DNA of 64,000 nt, from positions 2,046,001 through 2,110,000 of the forward strand of contig NZ_CP034929.1 in assembly GCF_004014875.1 (NCBI RefSeq), in the 5' to 3' direction. The stretch comes from Nocardioides yefusunii (GTDB lineage: Bacteria; Actinomycetota; Actinomycetes; Propionibacteriales; Nocardioidaceae). The translations under genes and the position numbers were made by a program. Shown piece after piece: positions 8,849 to 18,324 of this stretch (positions are counted from its first letter, which is position 1; each line of letters opens with the position of its first letter). A model generated the notes under the pieces. It saw nothing but the letters and a program-made list of their open reading frames with translations. It searched no databases and was not told the origin of the DNA.

Positions 8849-8882
8849 CCCACGCGCTCGCACCCAGGCGCTCACACAGATG

Positions 8883-8925
8883 AGGTGGAGGATCGCTGTC
8901 ACCTGGTGACAGTGATCCTCCACCT
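8883..8925. terminator. Bidirectional terminator, 20-bp stem
   Basis: An almost perfect hairpin: 8883-8902 pairs with 8906-8925 with one G-U pair and a three-base loop. It lies between the stop codon at 8848 and that of the convergent sigma-factor gene at 8936. Confidence 0.75.
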
Positions 8926-8935
8926 GCGTCCATGC

Positions 8936-9421
8936 TCAAACCGGCGACGGAACCGGCTCCGCCAACGCCTCACGCAGCTTGGCCAGTCCGGCGTGGCACT
9001 GCGACTTCACCGTCCCCAGCGAGCAGCCCAACAGTTCGGCGACCTCACGTTCGGTACGGTCCTCCACATGCCGCAACACCACGACGGTGCGCTGCTTGGG
9101 CGGCAACGTCGCGAGGGCCCGTCGCAGGGCATCGGCCTCGGCGACGTCGGGATCAGAGATGCTGACCTCCGGCAGGTGCTCGACGGCGTGCTCACGCAGT
9201 CGAACTCGACGCCACCGGGAGATGTTGGTGCGCACCATGACGGTGCGGACGTACCCCTCGGGGTCGCCATTGATCCGGGGCCAGGCACCGACACACTTCA
9301 CCAATGCGTCCTGCACGAGGTCTTCGGCGGCATGGGCGTCAGCGACCAGGAAACGGGCCGTGCGGACCAGCGCCGAGTAGCGGGCGGCGACGAACTCAGT
9401 GAACTCCTCAGGCGTTGCCAC
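8936..9421 (-). CDS. SigE-family ECF RNA polymerase sigma factor, cassette copy 1
   Basis: ECF-type sigma factor of 161 residues. Region 2 includes ARFLVADAHAAEDLVQDALV and GYVRTVMVRTNISRWRR. Region 4 has LPPKQRTVVVLRHVEDRTE and the helix-turn-helix LLGCSLGTVKSQCHAGLAKL. This is the short SigE-family pattern of actinobacteria with TEFVAAR at the start. The GTG start (9421) is preceded by GGAGGG and lies inside the last codons of the upstream membrane-protein gene (14-base overlap), so the two are probably translated together. It is paralogous to the sigma gene at 10843-11385. Confidence 0.9.
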   Translation of the reverse strand: MATPEEFTEFVAARYSALVRTARFLVADAHAAEDLVQDALVKCVGAWPRINGDPEGYVRTVMVRTNISRWRRVRLREHAVEHLPEVSISDPDVAEADALRRALATLPPKQRTVVVLRHVEDRTEREVAELLGCSLGTVKSQCHAGLAKLREALAEPVPSPV

Positions 9422-10787
9422 GACGTGCCCTCCGAGCGAACAGGTAGCCGATCAGGGCCACTAGGAGTGCCCCCAGCGCCACGATCGGCAGCGTGCGCAG
9501 CATTCTCAGCGCGGCGTCCGCTTCCGGAGTCACGGCGTCCACGATCTCGACGTCGGCCAGAACCTCGAGGGCGAACTCCCAGTGCTGCACCACACCGCCG
9601 CGATCCCAGTCGGAGGTGTCGACGCTGCCGTCGCCCTCCCGCAGTGTCACCCACTCCTCGATCGCGCCCTGCTCGGTGACGACGTCGAGGGCCAAGCCGC
9701 GGTTCACGACGACGCCGCCGTCACGCCACCCCACGAACGTCGACCAGTCAGGCACCTCCGCACCCGAGTCACGCCACTCCACCGGCCCCGCATCGACCCC
9801 GACGTCTCCGAAGGCCACCCTGAGGTCGTTGTCGCCGGAAATCTCCGGCGACGGGTCAAGCAACGCCGCGACGCGGTCGTCGCCGTCCCACCACGGGCCT
9901 CGGACGTCAGCATCACCAGCGCTCGGCAAGGAGACTGCTTCCGTGGCCCAGGTGCGGGAATCCAGCACCACCCACTCTTGGCTCTCCGTCTGCCCCAGGT
10001 AACGGCCATCGACCACGTTCGACTCCGGCCACACGGTCCGGGTCGCAGGGATGAGGCGTCGCTCGCCGTCGACGCCGAGGGTGAACATCCTCTCAGGGTC
10101 GCTACCAGCCCCGTTGCGCTTCTCGTCGTCGTAGAAGAGCGGATTGACGAGCAACTGATCGTCGTCGATCCACTCCATCATGGCCGGGTCGACGGCCGCC
10201 CCGAACTCGGCTTCGAGGTCCTGCTCCACCAGGGTGCCGGTCACCAGGTCTCGGACGGCCACGGCATCGGCGACCGTACCCATCGCCCCGTCATGCGCTT
10301 CGTCGCCCACCCAGTACGCCACGTAGCGGCCCGACGGGGAGAGCCGAACGCCGTCGACACCGTCCGCCACGAGACCGGGTGTGTCGATCACGCCGTACGT
10401 CCCAGTGGTGGCCTGAACCCCCACGATCTCGTTGACGTGGCCAGCCCAGAACAGGCGCCCGGTCTGACGCTGCCGCAACCCGACCGCCGACGCCTCCCCT
10501 GCACCGAGCTCCGGCAACGCCTCAGGCATGTCGAACGCCAACGACGACGGCAGGACGACGCCGTTCTCGGCGGAGACCGGCATCGCTTCTGTGCGAGTCA
10601 GGCCCGAACTCACGGCACCGAGACTGCCCAGCACCCCCACCAGCACCAGCCCAGCCACACAGGCCACTGCCCGCCGGGCGTGCACCCGACGCCTCCCGCG
10701 CGACCAGAGCGCGTCCGTCGGCGCGACTCCCACTGGTTCCTCCGTGGCTGCCGACAGGTGGCCCAACCGGTCTTCGAGCGTGTTCAT
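9408..10787 (-). CDS. Membrane sensor / putative anti-sigma protein with beta-propeller-like exterior, copy 1
   Basis: A 459-residue protein. A short basic cytoplasmic N-terminus (LWSRGRRRVHARRA) is followed by a membrane helix near residues 38-60, a long exported part with propeller-like repeats (SPSGRYVAYWVGDEA, VAVRDLVTGTLVEQDL), and a C-terminal helix (RTLPIVALGALLVALIGYLF) with a basic end. It starts with a strong GAGGAGGGG site. Its 3' end overlaps the sigma gene by 14 bases. The stable pairing suggests it controls that sigma factor, although no classical zinc anti-sigma motif is visible. It shares several aligned stretches with the copy at 11372-12841. Confidence 0.75.
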   Translation of the reverse strand: MNTLEDRLGHLSAATEEPVGVAPTDALWSRGRRRVHARRAVACVAGLVLVGVLGSLGAVSSGLTRTEAMPVSAENGVVLPSSLAFDMPEALPELGAGEASAVGLRQRQTGRLFWAGHVNEIVGVQATTGTYGVIDTPGLVADGVDGVRLSPSGRYVAYWVGDEAHDGAMGTVADAVAVRDLVTGTLVEQDLEAEFGAAVDPAMMEWIDDDQLLVNPLFYDDEKRNGAGSDPERMFTLGVDGERRLIPATRTVWPESNVVDGRYLGQTESQEWVVLDSRTWATEAVSLPSAGDADVRGPWWDGDDRVAALLDPSPEISGDNDLRVAFGDVGVDAGPVEWRDSGAEVPDWSTFVGWRDGGVVVNRGLALDVVTEQGAIEEWVTLREGDGSVDTSDWDRGGVVQHWEFALEVLADVEIVDAVTPEADAALRMLRTLPIVALGALLVALIGYLFARRARRGNA

Positions 10788-10842
10788 GGCCCCTCCTCGT
10801 CGCGGCTCCTGGCGAACCACACCCTCACGTACGCCGACGCGT

Positions 10843-11385
10843 TCAGGAAGGTTGGCTCGCACCTCGAGAAAGTTCAGGAACCGTTCCCTGGGTCGCGGAA
10901 TCGAGCAAGTGACGCAGCCGCGCGAGCCCGGCATGGGTCTGCGACTTCACTGTCCCCAGAGAGCACTTCATCATCTCGGCAGCCTCCCGTTCGGAACGGT
11001 CCTCGACGTGGCGCAGCACCACAGCGGTCCGCTGCCGCGCAGGCAGCTGGGCGAGAGCCGCCACCAGCCGGTCACGCTCCTCCACCGACGACGACGCCGC
11101 GTGCGGATGCCACGACTCCCCCACAGGCTCGGCCACTTCGGTGATCCGCCTACGTCGCCACCGGGAAATGTTCTGTCGCACCATCACCGTGCGGACGTAC
11201 GGCTCAGGGTCGTCCGCGATCCGCGCCCACACCGGGACACACCGCGCCAACGACTCCTGGACGAGGTCCTCGGCGTCTGCCGCGTTGCCCGTGAGCAACC
11301 GGGCTGCACGGAGCAGCGGCTGCTGCCGCGCCGCGACGAACTCGGTGAAACCGGCTTCGTCGGGGCTCAGGTCACGGCTGCGCAC
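10843..11385 (-). CDS. SigE-family ECF RNA polymerase sigma factor, cassette copy 2
   Basis: Sigma factor of 180 residues, clearly paralogous to copy 1: TEFVAARQQPLLRAARLL, AEDLVQESLARCVPVW, YVRTVMVRQNISRWRRRR in region 2, and LPARQRTAVVLRHVEDRSE with KCSLGTVKSQTHAGLARL in region 4. The frame is open farther upstream, but GTG at 11385 (VRSRDLSPDEAGFTEF) gives the same N-terminal layout and the same 14-base overlap with the preceding gene as in copy 1, so I use it. The next cassette starts 55 bases downstream, so all four genes may share one transcript. Confidence 0.88.
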   Translation of the reverse strand: MRSRDLSPDEAGFTEFVAARQQPLLRAARLLTGNAADAEDLVQESLARCVPVWARIADDPEPYVRTVMVRQNISRWRRRRITEVAEPVGESWHPHAASSSVEERDRLVAALAQLPARQRTAVVLRHVEDRSEREAAEMMKCSLGTVKSQTHAGLARLRHLLDSATQGTVPELSRGASQPS

Positions 11386-12841
11386 GACGCCACCACAGTG
11401 CTGCGCCGCCCAGCGCCACCACGAGAACTCCCGCACCGCCAGCGATCCACGCCCACGGCGACGTCGGCGACTCCGGCGGCCCTTGCGGAGCGAACGGGTC
11501 AGCGAGGGGTGCCGTCTCCAGGAGGTCAGTGGCCCACTGCCAGTTCCCGTGTTCGCTGTCCCCCTCGCTCTGCACGTCGACGATCACCTCCATCGTGCGC
11601 ACCTCGCCCTCGGGCCACATCGCGATCACGTCCTGGCTCGATCCTGCAGTCACCATCTCCTCGTTGTCGTCGATCCTCGAGACCAACACCTTGCCGTCAC
11701 GGACCCCGAAGAAACCGAGCGTTCCGTCGGAACCCGGCACCGCCCGAGGGCCGACCGTGATCGCGCTGAGGTCATCGACGCCGTTGGGCACCACGGTGAC
11801 GCTGTTGGGGTGCTGCTCCCGGCGACCGTCACCCACGAGATAGACGTCCCCCGCGCGATCGGTGACGACGTTGGGCAGCCCCGACGTCGACCCCGGCCAC
11901 TCTCCGATCGCTCTCCCCACCTGCTCCACCTTTCCAGTGCGCAGGTCGTAGGATTCGACGGGGTCGTAGCCGTCCCCGGGGCCCAACTTGCTGCTCCCGA
12001 GCGTGACGATCCGACCGTCACGGGCCCAGGCGAAGAGTGCGTTCGGGACCTCGACGTCATCGCCGAAAAGTTCCTCCCACGGCTTCGGCGCCGCATCGGC
12101 TGAGAGGTCCCAGACGACTCCCCCGCCCACCTCCGAAGACCCTCGGGCCATGTCGTCACCGTCGTCGCCTGCCCGCCAAGCACCTGCGTCTGCCACGAGC
12201 AGCGCGTCGTCGGCGAAGTACAGGGTCCGGGTGGAGAGACCGTGCTCGGTGCCGAAGTCGTGGGTCAGGAGAGTCCCGTCGTGGACGTCACGCACCGCGA
12301 TCCCGGTCACCACCATCGACTGGCCCCCTTCGGTGTTGGGGGTACCCGAGGTCTCCCCCGTGATCCAGTAGGCGATCTTGCGCCCGTCGGGAGAGACCGT
12401 CACCCCACCGGCGTGGTCAGGCGCCTCGACGAATCCTTGACGTCCGTCGCCGGTCCGCACCGCGACGCCGGGGTCGCTGCCGAACCAGCCCCAGCGCGGC
12501 GCCTCCTGCGCCGCGACCGCCGGGACGCCCCAACCGATCCCCCCAGCTCGCGAGGGCGTGTCCCACAGCCGTCCCGGGATCTGCGCCGTCGCGTCGGACC
12601 GGCTGGCCGGTGCGGCTTCCTCGACGGACGGGAGCGACGCAGGCACCGCCCACGCCACTGCTCCCACGACGACGACGCAGAGTGCCGCAGAGGCTCCTGC
12701 CACCGCACGACGACGCCGTCCCCAGCGCCGTCCCCGCGTCCAGGCCGTTGAGGCGTCGACGAATCCGGGTTCGGGCACCTCGACGGGATCGGCCAGACGG
12801 TTCAGGTCGGCCCGGAGTTCGTCGTGCTCGGTGTGCGTCAT
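11372..12841 (-). CDS. Membrane sensor / putative anti-sigma protein with beta-propeller-like exterior, copy 2
   Basis: A 489-residue paralogue of the 9408-10787 product. It has the same layout: a short cytoplasmic start ending WTRGRRWGRRRRA, a membrane helix (AVAGASAALCVVVVGAVAWA, near residues 47-66), an exported domain with matching segments SPDGRKIAYWITGET and IAVRDVHDGTLLTHDFG, and a C-terminal helix (WIAGGAGVLVVALGGAALWW) followed by RRAQP. AGGAGG precedes the ATG. It is the first gene of the four-gene block and has a long palindrome (12930-12982) in its upstream region. Sensor or anti-sigma function is inferred from pairing only. Confidence 0.75.
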   Translation of the reverse strand: MTHTEHDELRADLNRLADPVEVPEPGFVDASTAWTRGRRWGRRRRAVAGASAALCVVVVGAVAWAVPASLPSVEEAAPASRSDATAQIPGRLWDTPSRAGGIGWGVPAVAAQEAPRWGWFGSDPGVAVRTGDGRQGFVEAPDHAGGVTVSPDGRKIAYWITGETSGTPNTEGGQSMVVTGIAVRDVHDGTLLTHDFGTEHGLSTRTLYFADDALLVADAGAWRAGDDGDDMARGSSEVGGGVVWDLSADAAPKPWEELFGDDVEVPNALFAWARDGRIVTLGSSKLGPGDGYDPVESYDLRTGKVEQVGRAIGEWPGSTSGLPNVVTDRAGDVYLVGDGRREQHPNSVTVVPNGVDDLSAITVGPRAVPGSDGTLGFFGVRDGKVLVSRIDDNEEMVTAGSSQDVIAMWPEGEVRTMEVIVDVQSEGDSEHGNWQWATDLLETAPLADPFAPQGPPESPTSPWAWIAGGAGVLVVALGGAALWWRRAQP

Positions 12842-12929
12842 GGTTCCTCCTGCGGGACCGACGGCTCCCTCACCACTGAACACGCAGCCGCCTCGGGAAA
12901 GGTTGGAAGACCCGCCCACATTCTTCACG

Positions 12930-12982
12930 CCCCACCGGTTTGGGTCGTGAATCGTCCCGATCCACGACCCAAACCGGTGGGG
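12930..12982. repeat. Long nested palindrome upstream of the sensor/sigma block
   Basis: A 20-base arm (12930-12949) is perfectly inverted at 12963-12982. A small inner hairpin pairs 12951-12954 with 12958-12961. It lies between the aconitase terminator (13019-13054) and the start of the gene at 12841, so it is not needed as a terminator between convergent genes. It could be an operator, an attenuator in the leader, or an interspersed palindromic element. Confidence 0.6.
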
Positions 12983-13018
12983 TGCGGCGTCCCGAGGACG
13001 GTAGCCCGGAAATGCGGA

Positions 13019-13054
13019 AGAGCCCCCGCCCCACCGAAGTGGGACGAGGGCTCT
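13019..13054 (-). terminator. Terminator after aconitase
   Basis: The stem AGAGCCC/GGGCTCT with an inner CCCAC/GTGGG and CGAA tetraloop lies about 40 bases beyond the acnA stop. It is GC-rich and typical of actinobacterial terminators. Confidence 0.7.
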
Positions 13055-13091
13055 CCTCAGGCTGTGCGTCACAGCCCACTCAGGGCTGGAA

Positions 13092-15782
<2,691 letters not shown>

Positions 15783-15924
15783 CAGTCGCATCTCCTAGGA
15801 GGGGATTGGGGTTTCACACTCGTACCCATCTTGCCGCGCCATGACGGCGCGGAGATAGGAAGGTCTGCCTTACTTGCTCCGTCCGGACGCACGAGTGCGC
15901 CGTCGGGGGCGAAGTTAAATAATC

Positions 15925-15938
15925 TCTCGACGTCAAGA
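15925..15938. promoter_or_regulatory. Palindromic operator-like site upstream of acnA
   Basis: TCTCGACGTCAAGA is a 14-base inverted repeat with one mismatch, set in a locally AT-rich patch (TTAAATAATCTCTCGACG) that stands out in this GC-rich DNA. Its place upstream of acnA suggests transcriptional control. The binding protein is unknown. Confidence 0.4.
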
Positions 15939-16002
15939 TACACGACGTCCACCTACCAACCAAGGCGAACGCCGCAGGGCGAGCGTCGCACGCCCTCAGC
16001 AC

Positions 16003-16572
16003 TCAGTCGGCGTCTCCGACTGCAGCCACGAGAGGCACGAGGAAGGCGGCGGCCTCCTCCAGCGGGGCCACCGAGCGTGCGGCACGCGCCCGCGCCAGCG
16101 CCCCCTCGATCGAGCTCACGACGAAGCCGGCCAGACCTTGCGCCTCGGTCGCCGGGCGACCGGCGGAGACCAGCTGCGCAGAGATCTCCTCGATCCACAG
16201 GTCGAAGACCTCGGCCGCCGCCGCCCGTACCACCGTCACGTCGGCAGAGTTGGCGGCCGCCATCACCGGGCAGCCGAGCGCGAAGTCGCTGCGTCGCAGA
16301 TCGTCCGCCGTACGCCGAACGAGTCCGTCGAGCATCTCCGACGGAGTCACCCCCGCCCCCAGGGTCGCGATCACACCTCGCATCCGTCGACCGGCCTCGC
16401 CAGTGGCAACGGAGACCATCTCAGCCTTGCCTCCGGGGAAGTGCTGGTAGACCGACCGCCGAGCCACACCGCCTCGTTCCAGGATGTCCGCGAGGGCCGC
16501 GCCTTCGACGCCGTCCCTGCGGACCAGCTCGATGGCGGCAGTGACCAGACGCTCACGCGGGCCAGCCGCCAT
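16003..16572 (-). CDS. TetR-family repressor (LmrA/YxaF-like)
   Basis: DNA-binding regulator of 189 residues. The N-terminal helix-turn-helix reads LADILERGGVARRSVYQHFP, preceded by RERLVTAAIELVRRDGVEG. The C-terminal ligand domain (LGCPVMAAANSADVTVVRAA and VVSSIEGALARARAARS) resembles the LmrA/YxaF group of TetR proteins. It diverges from a thioesterase gene across two 18-bp palindromes with the same core, the expected layout for a repressor acting on itself and on the neighbour. The ligand may be an acyl-CoA or a toxic small molecule; this is not determined by sequence. Confidence 0.9.
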   Translation of the reverse strand: MAAGPRERLVTAAIELVRRDGVEGAALADILERGGVARRSVYQHFPGGKAEMVSVATGEAGRRMRGVIATLGAGVTPSEMLDGLVRRTADDLRRSDFALGCPVMAAANSADVTVVRAAAAEVFDLWIEEISAQLVSAGRPATEAQGLAGFVVSSIEGALARARAARSVAPLEEAAAFLVPLVAAVGDAD

Positions 16573-16603
16573 GGGATCTCCTGTGATTCGAGAAGGCCAG
16601 AGG

Positions 16604-16621
16604 GTAGACCGTCTGGTCTAC
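16604..16621. promoter_or_regulatory. TetR operator 1
   Basis: GTAGACCGTCTGGTCTAC: seven-base arms around GTCT. It lies 32 bases upstream of the tetR start. Confidence 0.75.
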
Positions 16622-16634
16622 CCTCTGCTTGCAT

Positions 16635-16652
16635 GTAGACCAGACGGTCTAC
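16635..16652. promoter_or_regulatory. TetR operator 2
   Basis: GTAGACCAGACGGTCTAC is the exact reverse complement of operator 1. The centres are 31 bases apart, about three helical turns, so dimers would sit on the same DNA face. It lies 31 bases upstream of the thioesterase start. Confidence 0.75.
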
Positions 16653-16683
16653 CGAGAACAGCCAGCCACGTGCAGCCTCAGAG

Positions 16684-17103
16684 ATGACCGGTCTCGAACT
16701 CCTCCGGGCCACCGCGTCCCGCATCGGGACCACCCCCGGGATCGGACGGCTCCTCGGGATGGAGATCGACGCGATCGAGCCCGGACGGTTCGAGGCCAGC
16801 GTCGTCACCCGGCCCGACTTCGCCAATCCCCTCGGGGACGTGCACGGCGGGGTCTGCGCCACGCTCCTCGACTCCGTGATGGGGTGCGCGGTGCACACCA
16901 CCCTCGGCCCCGGAGAGGGCTACTCCACCCTCGAGATCAAGGTGAACTACACCCGTACCGTCCCGGTCGCCGGTGTCCGTCTCACCGGGGTCGGGACCAC
17001 CGTCCACGTGGGCGGGCGTACCGCCACCGCCCAGGGCGAGGTCCGCGACGACGAAGGTCGCCTGGTCGCCCACGCGACGACCACCTGCCTCATCCATCGC
17101 TGA
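16684..17103 (+). CDS. PaaI-type hotdog-fold thioesterase
   Basis: Likely acyl-CoA thioesterase of 139 residues. The hotdog core shows LGDVHGGVCATLLDSVMGCA, the HGG motif with the downstream acidic residue expected of PaaI-like enzymes, then STLEIKVNYTRTVPV and the final strand GRLVAHATTTCLI. It is controlled, by inference, by the divergent TetR protein through the operators at 16604-16652. No strong ribosome binding site is visible (only CAGAG). A terminator follows at 17113-17158. Confidence 0.88.
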   Translation: MTGLELLRATASRIGTTPGIGRLLGMEIDAIEPGRFEASVVTRPDFANPLGDVHGGVCATLLDSVMGCAVHTTLGPGEGYSTLEIKVNYTRTVPVAGVRLTGVGTTVHVGGRTATAQGEVRDDEGRLVAHATTTCLIHR

Positions 17104-17112
17104 GCAGACGCA

Positions 17113-17158
17113 CGAGAGCCCCGTTCCGCACCCTCTCGGGCACGACACGGGGCTCTCG
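17113..17158. terminator. Bidirectional terminator
   Basis: CGAGAGCCCC at 17113-17122 pairs with GGGGCTCTCG at 17149-17158 between the convergent thioesterase and RNA methyltransferase genes. Confidence 0.7.
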
Positions 17159-17169
17159 CGTCGGTGACG

Positions 17170-18324
17170 TCAGCGCACGAGCAGCGCGACGCACTCCACG
17201 TGGTGGGTCATCGGGAACAGGTCGAACGCGCGGAGCTTCTCCAGGCGGTAACCGTGCTCGGCGAAGAGCGCGATGTCGCGGGCCAGAGCAGCCGGGTCGC
17301 AGGCGACGTAGGCGACCGCACGCGGGGCGCGGTCGACGACACGCTCGACGACCTTGCGCTTGGCACCCTCACGCGGGGGGTCGAGGACCACGAGGTCGAA
17401 GGGCTCGTCGAACTGGTCACGCAGGACGTGGTCGACCAGACCGGCGGCGGTACGGATCTTGGCCAGACCCGTCATGTTCTTCTTGGCCAACTTGGCAGCG
17501 GTCTCGTCACCCTCGATCGCGACGACGCGAGCCTCAGTGCCGACCTTCTCCGCCAGGAAGCGGCCGAAGAGGCCGACACCGGCGTAGAGGTCAAGGACGG
17601 CCTCACCGGGCTGGGGGTCCAGGAACTCAAGGACGGTGTCGACCAGGGCCTCGGGGGCGCCGGGGTGCACCTGCCAGAAACCACCCGGAGCGACCTCGAA
17701 CGCGACACCGTGGACGGTGTGGGAGACGGTCTCGCCCTCGATCAGGCACTCGTCGATCTCGACGAGCTCACGCGAGCGGTGCTTGCGCATCGCACGACCG
17801 CCGCCGATGGTGCCGGCGAAGCGGGTGCGGGAACGCCAGTGCAGGCCGTTCTTGTCGCCGGAGACCTGCTCGACACGGAGACCCGCGACGAGCGGGTTCT
17901 CAGCCTCGAGGCCGCCCAGACGGACGAGCTGCTCCTTGACGACTCCAGCCTTGAGAGCACGCTGGTGGGAGACCTTCACGTGCTGGAAGTCGCAGCCACC
18001 GCACAGGCCGGGGCCGGAGAAGCGGCACGGGGCCTCGACGCGCTGGGCCGAAGCCTCGAGGACCTCGACGGCGTCTCCACGCCAGAACCGGTCCCCCGCG
18101 GTGCCCTCGGTGATCTCGACGATCACCCGCTCGCCGGGGAGGGTGTGACGCACGAACACGACACGCTGTGCCGCAGCGCCGTCCTCGCCCGCTCCGGGGA
18201 CCTCGACGCGGGCCACACAGTGACCTCCGTGGGCCACGGGCCCGACGACGACCTCGTGACGCTCCCCCACGTGGGAGATTCCACGGGCCTTGCGCTCACG
18301 GGGCTGCCGGTTCTGCCTGCTCAT
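17170..18324 (-). CDS. TRAM-domain class I SAM-dependent RNA (uracil-5-)methyltransferase
   Basis: TrmA/RlmD-family enzyme of 384 residues that probably methylates a uridine in rRNA or tRNA. An N-terminal TRAM-like domain (HEVVVGPVAHGGHCVARV) is followed by iron-sulfur-type cysteines in CRFSGPGLCGGCDF. The Rossmann SAM loop is DLYAGVGLFGRFLAEK, then VVLDPPREGAKRKV. The nucleophile region is AYVACDPAALARD, and HHVECVAL supplies the general-base Glu. Its ATG overlaps the stop of the upstream APC permease by four bases. The pair is neighbours in other actinobacteria (Rv2689c/Rv2690c as I recall). Confidence 0.9.
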   Translation of the reverse strand: MSRQNRQPRERKARGISHVGERHEVVVGPVAHGGHCVARVEVPGAGEDGAAAQRVVFVRHTLPGERVIVEITEGTAGDRFWRGDAVEVLEASAQRVEAPCRFSGPGLCGGCDFQHVKVSHQRALKAGVVKEQLVRLGGLEAENPLVAGLRVEQVSGDKNGLHWRSRTRFAGTIGGGRAMRKHRSRELVEIDECLIEGETVSHTVHGVAFEVAPGGFWQVHPGAPEALVDTVLEFLDPQPGEAVLDLYAGVGLFGRFLAEKVGTEARVVAIEGDETAAKLAKKNMTGLAKIRTAAGLVDHVLRDQFDEPFDLVVLDPPREGAKRKVVERVVDRAPRAVAYVACDPAALARDIALFAEHGYRLEKLRAFDLFPMTHHVECVALLVR

